Part shown: positions 5,801 through 12,018 of the stretch, in pieces
Layout: every line of letters begins with the position of its first letter
How positions within the stretch are numbered: position 1 is the stretch's first letter
Source of the DNA: an uncultured Sphingomonadaceae bacterium
Lineage (GTDB): Bacteria > Pseudomonadota > Alphaproteobacteria > Sphingomonadales > Sphingomonadaceae
Assembly (NCBI GenBank): GCA_946479505.1
Contig: CAMLGC010000076.1
Span: 1 to 12,018, forward strand
Direction of reading: 5' to 3'
DNA: 12,018 bases
The notes under the pieces: model-generated
Database searches by the model: none
Told to the model about the DNA's origin: nothing
Seen by the model: only the letters and a program-made list of their open reading frames with translations
Position numbers and translations under genes: made by a program

Positions 5801-7120
5801 ATGACACAGCACGACATCCATATCATCGGCGGCGGTCTCGCCGGATCGGAGGCGGCATGGCAGCTCGCCGAAGCGGGCTGGAAGGTTCGCCTTTCCGAGA
5901 TGCGCGGCTCGGGCGAGAGCACGCCCGCGCACCACACCGATGCGCTGGCCGAACTCGTCTGCTCGAACAGCTTCCGATCGGACGATGCCCAGAGCAACGC
6001 GGTGGGTTTGCTTCACGCCGAAATGCGCAGCCTCGGCTCGCTCATCCTGCGCGAGGGCGATGCGCACAAGGTGCCCGCAGGTTCGGCGCTCGCGGTCGAT
6101 CGCGACGGCTTCTCCGCGGGCGTGACGGCAGCGCTCGCGGCGCATCCCAACGTCACGATCGTGCGCGAGCGCGTCGACGCGCTTCCGGCCGAGAACCTCA
6201 CGATCGTCGCCACCGGCCCCCTCACCGCCTCCGGGCTCGCCGACAGCATCGGCGCGGCGACCGGCGCGGCGGCGCTCGCCTTCTTCGACGCGATCGCGCC
6301 GATCGTCCATCGCGACAGCGTGGATTTCGACGTCGCCTGGTTCCAGTCGCGCTGGAACAAGGGCGACGGCAAGGATTACATCAACTGCCCGCTCGACAAG
6401 GATCGGTATCTCGCCTTCCATCAAGGCCTGCTTGACGGCGAAAAGATCGAGTTCCGCGAGTGGGAAAAGGATACGCCCTATTTCGAGGGCTGTATGCCGA
6501 TCGAGGTGATGGCCGCGCGCGGGGTGGATACGCTGCGCTACGGCCCGATGAAGCCCGTGGGCCTCGACGATCCGCGCACCGGGCGTTGGCCCTATGCCGT
6601 CGTCCAGCTCCGGCAGGACAATGCCGGCGGCACGCTGTGGAACATCGTCGGCTTCCAGACCAAGCTCAAACATGCCGAGCAGGTGCGCCTCTTCCGCACC
6701 ATTCCGGGGCTGGAGAATGCCGAATTCGCGCGGCTGGGCGGCCTCCACCGCAATACCTTCATCCGCTCGCCCGACTTGCTCGATACGACGCTGCGGCTGA
6801 AGGCGCGGCCGAACATCCGCTTCGCCGGGCAGATCACCGGCTGCGAAGGCTATGTCGAGAGTGCCGCGATCGGCCTGCTCGCGGGCCGCTTCGCCGCCGC
6901 CGAGCTCGCCGGCCGCACCCTCGCGCCGCCCCCGCCCGAAACCGCGCTCGGCGCGCTCCTGGCGCACATCACCGGCGCCGCCGAGGCCGAAACCTATCAG
7001 CCGATGAACGTCAATTTCGGCCTTTTCCCGCCGATCGAGGGCCGCGCGAAGAAAGCCGACCGCAAGCGCCTTTATACGACACGCGCTCGTGAGGCATTGG
7101 CCGGCTGGATCGCGACCTGA
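5801..7120 (+). CDS. trmFO: Methylenetetrahydrofolate--tRNA-(uracil-5-)-methyltransferase TrmFO
   Basis: TrmFO is an FAD-dependent enzyme that methylates U54 in the T-loop of tRNA using 5,10-methylenetetrahydrofolate as carbon donor. It has 439 residues, normal for the family. The N-terminal dinucleotide-binding fold is [13 protein letters not shown] (7-19). The signature LVCSNSFRS (52-60) contains C54, matching the conserved cysteine near position 53 of characterised enzymes. The second conserved cysteine is C231 in [24 protein letters not shown] follows, and the C-terminal FAD segment is [17 protein letters not shown] chose ATG 5801 because the binding fold starts immediately after it. The stop (7118-7120) directly abuts the stop of the convergent EF-hand gene with no base between them. 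Confidence 0.96.
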   Translation: MTQHDIHIIGGGLAGSEAAWQLAEAGWKVRLSEMRGSGESTPAHHTDALAELVCSNSFRSDDAQSNAVGLLHAEMRSLGSLILREGDAHKVPAGSALAVDRDGFSAGVTAALAAHPNVTIVRERVDALPAENLTIVATGPLTASGLADSIGAATGAAALAFFDAIAPIVHRDSVDFDVAWFQSRWNKGDGKDYINCPLDKDRYLAFHQGLLDGEKIEFREWEKDTPYFEGCMPIEVMAARGVDTLRYGPMKPVGLDDPRTGRWPYAVVQLRQDNAGGTLWNIVGFQTKLKHAEQVRLFRTIPGLENAEFARLGGLHRNTFIRSPDLLDTTLRLKARPNIRFAGQITGCEGYVESAAIGLLAGRFAAAELAGRTLAPPPPETALGALLAHITGAAEAETYQPMNVNFGLFPPIEGRAKKADRKRLYTTRAREALAGWIAT

Positions 7121-7570
7121 TCAGTCGTCGTCACCCGAGCACGAGCATTTCGGCTTGGGTTTTGTCTTCCGACGCGTGGTGGCGAACTCCGCCCGGGTGA
7201 GCTTGCCCGAGCGGTCGGCGTCGGCCTTCGCGAACTTCTCGGTCGTGGTGTGCGCCCATTCCTCGAAGTCGAGCCGTCCGTCGCCGTTTTTGTCGAGCTT
7301 CGCATAGCTCTTGCGCCGCGGTGTGAGGAGTTCGTCGCGCGTGATGATGTCGTCATGGTCGTCGTCATAGCGATCGAAGCGCTTCTCCTCACGCGTCTTC
7401 TCGCTCGCTTCGGGAACCTTGGCCGGCAGAGGTGCGGGGGCCGCAGCGGCGGCGGCGGCCGGGGGCGGCGCCGGCGGCAGAGCATTCGACGTCGCGTGCC
7501 CGCCGAACAGGAACAGTCCCGCTGCGACAAACAGAAGTGCCGCGCCCCCGCCGGCCAGATAGCGCCACAT
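7121..7570 (-). CDS. Membrane-anchored protein with three EF-hand loops
   Basis: The product has 149 residues. An N-terminal hydrophobic stretch (about 5-23) is a signal anchor or uncleaved signal peptide. It is followed by a Pro/Ala-rich linker (31-50), then three calcium-binding EF-hand loops with the acidic positions intact: DDDHDDIITRDE (69-80), DKNGDGRLDFEE (93-104) and DADRSGKLTRAE (117-128). The tail is basic then acidic with CSCSGDDD. I expect a periplasmic calcium-binding domain tethered to the inner membrane. The partner is unknown. The start at ATG 7570 has a good GGAG seven nt upstream (7578-7581 on the minus strand). The gene lies 59 bp downstream of the phytoene-synthase-like gene on the same strand and could be cotranscribed with it. 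Confidence 0.88.
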   Translation of the reverse strand: MWRYLAGGGAALLFVAAGLFLFGGHATSNALPPAPPPAAAAAAAPAPLPAKVPEASEKTREEKRFDRYDDDHDDIITRDELLTPRRKSYAKLDKNGDGRLDFEEWAHTTTEKFAKADADRSGKLTRAEFATTRRKTKPKPKCSCSGDDD

Positions 7571-7629
7571 CGCCGATCTCCCCCTTCGATCCGGCTCAGG
7601 CTATCGCGTCGGCGCGTCAGGTCAAATCG

Positions 7630-8292
7630 TCAGCGGCCCGACAGCCGGTGCCACAGCATCCGCGTGACCCGCCGCGGCGCGCCCTTTCGCGGATGCTCGC
7701 CAGCCGGAAGCGCAAGGTCGAGCCGTGCGAGATGCACGAGCGCGCCGAGCGTCCGCGCGGGCGCCGGCCAGCCTGCCTTCGCCGCCGTCTCGAGCCGGGC
7801 CCGCGCCAATGCCCGTGCATGCCCGACCAACGCCGCGTCACCGGCATGGAGCGCCAGATCGGCAAGCGCCCAGCCCTCGCCAGCGGACTCGATCTCGGGA
7901 CGGTCGATTCCCGCCAGCCGCCCCGCCAGCACGAACAGGCGTCCGCCCCGCCCGGCAGCGTAGCGTAGCATGCCGGCTTCATCGAGCTCGGGCTCGAGCA
8001 GTTCCTCCCATCCTGCGACCATCTCGGCAAGCGCCGCGCCGGGGACGCCCGCGGGCAACACCGTAGCGGCGAGCGCCTCGAGCACTGGCTGAGCGGGTGG
8101 CGCCGTGACGTCGAGCCGCCCCAGTGCATCGTGCCACCAGGTCAGCCGCATCTGCCCCAGCATCGGCTCGCTCGTCGTGCGCAGCACCTGCGCCAGCGTC
8201 GCGTCCAGCGCAAACAGCGCGCCCAACGCCGGCCGTGCGCGCGGCGGCGCATAAGAGATCGCCAGCGCGAGTTCGGGGTCATCGATCGCCAC
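7630..8292 (-). CDS. Squalene/phytoene synthase family protein, short, without the Asp motifs
   Basis: The product has 220 residues and is all-helical in character. The stretch LFALDATLAQVLRTTSEPM (26-44) followed by MRLTWWHDAL (48-57) matches the N-terminal helices of squalene/phytoene synthase-like proteins common in sphingomonads. A genuine synthase has two Asp-rich DxxxD motifs that bind Mg-diphosphate. I cannot find either one, and the protein is shorter than the usual 280-300 residues. It is therefore probably not an active prenyl-condensing enzyme. A chaperone-like role, as suggested for the related NDUFAF6 family, is only a possibility. The start is GTG 8292 with AAGG seven nt upstream (8300-8303 on the minus strand). 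The gene is divergent from the pilus genes across 98 bp. Confidence 0.7.
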   Translation of the reverse strand: MAIDDPELALAISYAPPRARPALGALFALDATLAQVLRTTSEPMLGQMRLTWWHDALGRLDVTAPPAQPVLEALAATVLPAGVPGAALAEMVAGWEELLEPELDEAGMLRYAAGRGGRLFVLAGRLAGIDRPEIESAGEGWALADLALHAGDAALVGHARALARARLETAAKAGWPAPARTLGALVHLARLDLALPAGEHPRKGAPRRVTRMLWHRLSGR

Positions 8293-8380
8293 CGCGCCGC
8301 CTTGGCGTCTGTCACCGATCTGCGCAACCGCCGGCGTCTTGACGAAATTTTAAGCGCAGTCGGGCATCCGGGGTGCGAAC

Positions 8381-8384
8381 GGAG
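8381..8384 (+). promoter_or_regulatory. Shine-Dalgarno deciding the first tadE-like start
   Basis: GGAG six nt before ATG 8391 supports that start over the in-frame GTG at 8373, which lies upstream of this site. Confidence 0.65.
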
Positions 8385-8390
8385 CACGCG

Positions 8391-8963
8391 ATGGGGATGC
8401 GGGGCTATTCAAGAGCTGCACTGCCGGGCGACCGCCGAACGGTCGGGCACCGCCTGCGCACGATCGCGACCGACCGCCGCGGCGCCAGTCTCGTCGAGTT
8501 CGCGCTGGTCGCGGCGCCCTTCATCGCGCTCATCTTCGCGGTCATCCAGACGAGCCTCGTCTTCTTCTCGCAGCAGACGCTGGAGACCGCGGCCGAGGAC
8601 ACCGCGCGCCTGATCGTCACCAACCAGGCGCAGCAGGCCGGCATGTCGCAGAGCACGTTCAAGCAGGCCGCATGCAGCCAGCTCCCGAGCTACATGGATT
8701 GCGCCAAGCTGATGGTCGACGTGCGCACCGCCGACGAGTTCGAAGACGTCGATACGACCATGCCCGATCTGACCTATGACAGCGACGGCAACGTCGACAA
8801 CGCCTGGCAGTTCGAGATGGGTGGCGCCGACAAGGTCGTGGTGATGCGGTTGATGTACCAGCTTCCGGTCGTTTCCGCGCTCGGCTTCGGCATTTCGAAC
8901 ATGCAGGGCAGCCGGCGGCTGCTCGTGGCCACCTCGGTCTTCCAGCCGGAGCCGTCGGCATGA
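8391..8963 (+). CDS. TadE-like pseudopilin of a Tad/Flp pilus
   Basis: The product has 190 residues. A basic leader ends in DRRG, followed by ASLVEFALVAAPFIALIFAV. This is the TadE-like pattern with a prepilin-type site G31|A32 and glutamate E36 at the +5 position, then one membrane helix (about 37-60). Known TadE/TadF pseudopilins are cut by the TadV-type prepilin peptidase and take part in Flp pilus assembly. The periplasmic part has two cysteines (C95, C104), a possible disulfide. The start at 8391 is chosen from its GGAG. The stop overlaps the next ATG (ATGA). TTGACG at 8339-8344 resembles a -35 box, but I see no convincing -10 behind it. Confidence 0.85.
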   Translation: MGMRGYSRAALPGDRRTVGHRLRTIATDRRGASLVEFALVAAPFIALIFAVIQTSLVFFSQQTLETAAEDTARLIVTNQAQQAGMSQSTFKQAACSQLPSYMDCAKLMVDVRTADEFEDVDTTMPDLTYDSDGNVDNAWQFEMGGADKVVVMRLMYQLPVVSALGFGISNMQGSRRLLVATSVFQPEPSA

Positions 8964-9577
8964 TCCGGCGGCTGCTCCGGCTGGCGCGCGAGCGCCGCGG
9001 CGTGGGCGCGGTCGAGTTCGCGGTCGCAGCGCCCTTCCTCATCCTGCTCTATGTCGGCGGCTATCAGTTGATGGATGCGATCTCGGCCTACCGCAAGGTC
9101 ACCACCGCCACCCGCACCATGGCGGACCTCACCACGCGGCAAGTCAAGGTCACCAGGGACCAGGTCGAGTCGATCATCGACGCTTCCAAGCAGGTGATGA
9201 GCCCCTACTCGACCACCGGCGCCGTGCTCCGGATCACGCAGATCACCTTCGATGACAAAGGCAAGCCCGACGTCGACTGGAGCGTCTCGAGTGGCGGCAA
9301 GGCAATGGGGAAAAAGGATCTCGACCGGAGCAACGGCAAGGGTAAAGGCGGCAAGAAGAAAAAGAACAAGATCAAGATTCCGGACGAGATTTCGATCCCC
9401 GGCACCTTCGTGATCTACAGCGAACTCACCTATCCGTACAATCCGGTGGTAGGCGACGGGCTCGTGGGCCCGATCACCTTCAGCGATCAGCTCTTCATGA
9501 ATCCGCGCCGCTCGAACGAAGTCCAGTGCGTGAAGAACGACGACGGCAACAAGGGCAAGGGCAACGACAAATGCTGA
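8960..9577 (+). CDS. TadE/TadF-like pseudopilin with a Lys-rich insert
   Basis: The product has 205 residues. The N-terminus ERRGVGAVEFAVAAPFLILL gives a prepilin-like site G14|V15 with E19 at +5, then a single membrane helix (about 20-36) and a periplasmic domain. Residues 114-139 form a Gly/Lys-rich low-complexity insert (GKGKGGKKKKNKIKI at its core). The tail GNKGKGNDKC repeats the theme and ends in a terminal cysteine (C205); C190 is the only other one. The gene starts inside the stop of the preceding tadE-like gene (4-nt overlap) and ends inside the start of the tadG-like gene (7-nt overlap), so the three are translationally coupled. TadF is an alternative label, and the sequence does not let me choose. 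Confidence 0.83.
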   Translation: MIRRLLRLARERRGVGAVEFAVAAPFLILLYVGGYQLMDAISAYRKVTTATRTMADLTTRQVKVTRDQVESIIDASKQVMSPYSTTGAVLRITQITFDDKGKPDVDWSVSSGGKAMGKKDLDRSNGKGKGGKKKKNKIKIPDEISIPGTFVIYSELTYPYNPVVGDGLVGPITFSDQLFMNPRRSNEVQCVKNDDGNKGKGNDKC

Positions 9578-11175
9578 GCCTCGGCACAACGGCGCGACAT
9601 CGGCACGCGATCGGTCGAGCGGCCCGGCGGCTCGGCTCGGCGGTCCGCGGCACCGCGACGCGGCTGGTGCGCGAGCGGCGCGGCAACGTCTTCATCATCG
9701 TCGCCTTCGCGATGATCCCGATGGTGTTCGCAACGGGCATGGGGATCGACTATTCGCGCGCGGCGCGGCTCAGGACCAAGCTCAACGCGGTCGCCGATGC
9801 GGCCGCGCTCGCCGCCGTCACCCAATCCGCGATGCAGAAGACCGATGCAGAAGCGAAGACGATCGCGACCGACATGTTCAACGTTCAGGCCAAAAACCTG
9901 GCCAGCCTGATCTACGATCCCGCCGACCTGACGATCGGCTTCACGCATCCCGACGGGCCGACGTCGCGCACCGCAACGGTCAGCTACACAGCCAAGTCGA
10001 CCAATTCGTTCGGCGGCATCCTCAACATGCGCACGATCACCATCAGCGGAACCGCGACTGCGAACGCGATCGTCGCCCCCGACATCGATTTCTATCTCGC
10101 GCTCGACACCTCGCCTTCGATGGCGCTGCCAACGACGACCGCCGGCTTCCAGACGATGGATGCCGCCGTGAAGTGCGCCTTCGCCTGCCATTCGAACAAG
10201 ATCGAAGCCTATGCCGGCGGTTCGCTGCCCGACGGGCTGATCCTCAACACCGCCAAATACAACATCATCAAGGGGGATCTCGGACGGTCGGGCTCGGGCG
10301 TCACCGAGAAGCAGAAGATCGATGCGAACGGAAGCTACATCTATGTCGACCGCCCCGTCACCACCGTCGATTCTTACACGGTCAAGACGTGGTGCAATAG
10401 CGGCGGAAAGAATGTCTGCATCTATAATGCCGACGGCACGTTCGTCGACAGCTATTGGTATGCGCTCAACCAGGGCGTCCGCCTGCGCGTCACCGATGAG
10501 CGTGACGCGATCAAGGATCTGATGACGCTGGCACAATCCTACGCCGACAGCACCGAACGAACCTACCGCGCCGCGCTCTACACGTTCGATCACAGCACCA
10601 ATCTCAAGACGATCGTCGGCAGTCCGTCCGCTCTGGCGACGGTCAGCGCCGCAGTCAGCAACGTCAACGTCGCCACCGTGAACGACCAGCAAGGCAACGG
10701 ATGCCCGCCCTCGGGCTGCACCGGCAGCAATCGCTATCTGTTCACCAGCTTCAAGAGCGTTCTCGACAAGATGTCGGCTGCGCTGCCGGCCACATCGGGC
10801 CAGGGGACCGACGCGCCCGGCGATACGCCGCAGGCGTTTCTGTTCATGGTCACCGACGGCATGAGCGACGAGGATATCGGTTCGGGCCGCACGCGCAAGG
10901 CGATGCAGGACGCGCAGGTTGCCCAGTGCAACGCGATCAAGGATCGCGGCATTCGGATCGCGATCCTCTACACCGAATATACCGTCGAATCGATCAAGGA
11001 CGACGAGCCCAATCAACGCGCGATCGCCACCGCCGCGATCCCGAACATCGCGCCCCAACTGACCAAATGCGCCTCGCCCGATCTGATGTACACCGTCAAG
11101 ACCGACGAGAGCATCTCGGGCGCGCTCCAGGCGCTCTTCAGCCAGGCCGTCGCGACCGCGCGCCTGACGCAGTAG
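9571..11175 (+). CDS. TadG-like pilus protein with von Willebrand A domain
   Basis: The product has 534 residues. The N-terminal TadE/G-like segment RRGNVFIIVAFAMIPMVFA (37-55) is a membrane anchor. It lacks the +5 glutamate of true pseudopilins. IDYSRAARLRTKLNAVADAAALAA (59-82) follows, typical of TadG-like proteins. A VWA domain starts near 173: the metal-site motif is DTSPS (179-183) and the later aspartate is D429 in FMVTDGMSDE. Roughly 130 residues lie between the first motif and helix LRVTDERDAIKDL, a large insertion. It contains CAFACH (202-207) and two of the other cysteine-bearing segments. Eight cysteines in total (202, 206, 275, 283, 378, 383, 453, 500) suggest disulfides outside the cytoplasm. 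The start ATG 9571 overlaps the previous stop by 7 nt. The upstream extension to 9526 would run inside the preceding gene and adds only repetitive Arg/Gln sequence. Confidence 0.85.
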   Translation: MLSLGTTARHRHAIGRAARRLGSAVRGTATRLVRERRGNVFIIVAFAMIPMVFATGMGIDYSRAARLRTKLNAVADAAALAAVTQSAMQKTDAEAKTIATDMFNVQAKNLASLIYDPADLTIGFTHPDGPTSRTATVSYTAKSTNSFGGILNMRTITISGTATANAIVAPDIDFYLALDTSPSMALPTTTAGFQTMDAAVKCAFACHSNKIEAYAGGSLPDGLILNTAKYNIIKGDLGRSGSGVTEKQKIDANGSYIYVDRPVTTVDSYTVKTWCNSGGKNVCIYNADGTFVDSYWYALNQGVRLRVTDERDAIKDLMTLAQSYADSTERTYRAALYTFDHSTNLKTIVGSPSALATVSAAVSNVNVATVNDQQGNGCPPSGCTGSNRYLFTSFKSVLDKMSAALPATSGQGTDAPGDTPQAFLFMVTDGMSDEDIGSGRTRKAMQDAQVAQCNAIKDRGIRIAILYTEYTVESIKDDEPNQRAIATAAIPNIAPQLTKCASPDLMYTVKTDESISGALQALFSQAVATARLTQ

Positions 11176-11305
11176 CGCGCCGCAAACCGCCGCATTTCGT
11201 CAGCCCACGATTAACCAACCCTCTTTACGCGCCCTTGCCCCCTGACGCGTCATAGCGATCCCGTCGCGGCATCTGCACGCGGCGCGGCTGGGGGGTGAAC
11301 TCGGC

Positions 11306-12018
11306 GTGACGACGCGAACATCGAAACCGGATCGTGGCGAGCTCAGGGGTTTCCTGGCGCGCCTCCGCCGCGACGTGCGCGGAAACACGATCGCGATCAT
11401 GGCGATCGCGCTGATCCCGCTTTCGGCGCTGGCCGGATCGGCGATCGACGTCGCGCGCGTGTACGTGGTCAAGGCCCGGCTCCAGCAGGCGTGCGATGCC
11501 GGCGTGCTCGCCGGGCGCAAGTTCATGACCCCCGATGAAAGCGCGACGACGCTCGACGCGACCGCGACCGCGCAGGCGCAGACCTTCTTCGCCAACAATT
11601 TCCACGAAGGCTGGATGCGAACCGACGACGTGGAATTCACGCCGACGCGCACCGACGACGGCCAGGTCGCGGGCACCGCGACGGCAACGGTGCCGATGAC
11701 CATCATGAAAATGTTCAAGGCGAGCGACAAGACGCTCTCCGTCACCTGCGAGGCGCGCTACGACCTTGCCGATACCGACGTCGTGTTCGTGCTCGACACC
11801 ACCGGCTCGATGGCGTGCACGCCCAGCGACCCGACCACCTGCGGCGGCGATCCCGCCACCTACGTCCGCACCGACGGAACCACCGGCTATTACGACATCG
11901 AGAAATCGGGTTCGAAGATCGCGGCGCTGCGCGATGCGGTGGTCGATTTCGACACCACGGTGCGCGCGAACATGGATGCCAACACGCGCTTCCGATACGG
12001 CTTCGTCACCTATTCCTC
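11306..12018 (+). CDS. Second TadG-like VWA protein (3' end outside window)
   Basis: The frame is open from GTG 11306 to the window edge, 237 codons visible. The N-terminus is RRDVRGNTIAIMAIALIPLSA (about 22-42), a TadE/G-like membrane segment, followed by AGSAIDVARVYVVKARLQQACDAG, the same layout as the gene before it. A VWA metal-site motif DTTGS begins at D164 (VVFVLDTTGSMAC). The rest of the domain lies beyond the window. GTG 11306 has a G-rich stretch (GGGGGG 11290-11295) about ten nt upstream. No ATG is available before the membrane segment, so the start is probable but not certain. A 130-bp gap separates it from the first TadG-like gene, so it may have its own promoter. It is a tandem paralogue, with divergence suggesting an old duplication. 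Confidence 0.82.
   Translation, partial: MTTRTSKPDRGELRGFLARLRRDVRGNTIAIMAIALIPLSALAGSAIDVARVYVVKARLQQACDAGVLAGRKFMTPDESATTLDATATAQAQTFFANNFHEGWMRTDDVEFTPTRTDDGQVAGTATATVPMTIMKMFKASDKTLSVTCEARYDLADTDVVFVLDTTGSMACTPSDPTTCGGDPATYVRTDGTTGYYDIEKSGSKIAALRDAVVDFDTTVRANMDANTRFRYGFVTYS

Noticed and set aside
4623..5807. 394-codon version of the DUF488 gene
   Set aside because: The extra 250 N-terminal codons read the YhhN gene out of frame and are Arg-rich low-complexity. The domain starts exactly at ATG 5057.
8339..8367. Promoter for the pilus genes (TTGACG)
   Set aside because: The -35-like hexamer is good, but about 17 nt downstream lies GGGCAT, which is not a credible -10 box.
11211..11227. CtrA-type site (TTAA...TTAA) before the second TadG-like gene
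   Set aside because: TTAACC matches one half-site, but the second half is missing at the required 7-nt spacing, so chance is the simpler explanation.

Overview
The window is about two-thirds G+C and densely coded. It looks like chromosomal DNA of an alphaproteobacterium, most likely a sphingomonad (Sphingomonas or a close relative). The grounds are the alphaproteobacterial-type GyrA with its charged C-terminal insertion, the folate-dependent TrmFO, GTG/TTG starts, and the many hairpin repeats that read as MPAKAGIS / SFRWGDE when translated. This assignment comes from recognising protein families, not from a search.

Layout from left to right. (1) The 3' half of leuA (2-isopropylmalate synthase) enters from the left edge and stops at 877. 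(2) A 637-bp leuA-gyrA gap (878-1514) holds six copies of a 27-nt hairpin repeat in alternating orientation. A 96-codon single-domain GIY-YIG nuclease gene sits inside the middle repeat pair. Next come a 30-nt alternating purine-pyrimidine tract and a run of nine C. (3) gyrA (TTG start at 1515) is followed, with a 4-nt overlap, by a DUF952 gene. (4) On the minus strand are two genes that overlap by 4 nt, a YhhN-family membrane protein followed by a DUF488 protein. (5) trmFO (+) converges with no gap on a minus-strand gene for a membrane-anchored protein with three EF-hands. Behind that lies a minus-strand squalene/phytoene-synthase-like gene. (6) From 8391 to the right edge is a plus-strand cluster of Tad (Flp) pilus accessory genes: two overlapping TadE-type pseudopilin genes, a TadG-like von Willebrand A protein, and a second TadG-like paralogue that runs off the end.

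How the genes relate. Most are unconnected housekeeping genes: leucine synthesis, DNA gyrase and tRNA m5U54 methylation. The pilus block is a real functional unit, because overlapping starts couple tadE-tadE-tadG and all four products share a hydrophobic N-terminal segment that would place them in the inner membrane. The core Tad motor and pilin genes are not in this window.

The most unusual structure is the repeat/GIY-YIG locus at 879-1411. It has regular geometry (27-nt arms, 9-nt and 7-nt linkers), base-pair-preserving differences between copies, and a small nuclease gene replacing the 9-nt spacer of the central pair. This resembles the way REP-associated transposases (RAYTs) sit among REP hairpins, but with a different nuclease family. 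Mobility is inferred, not shown.
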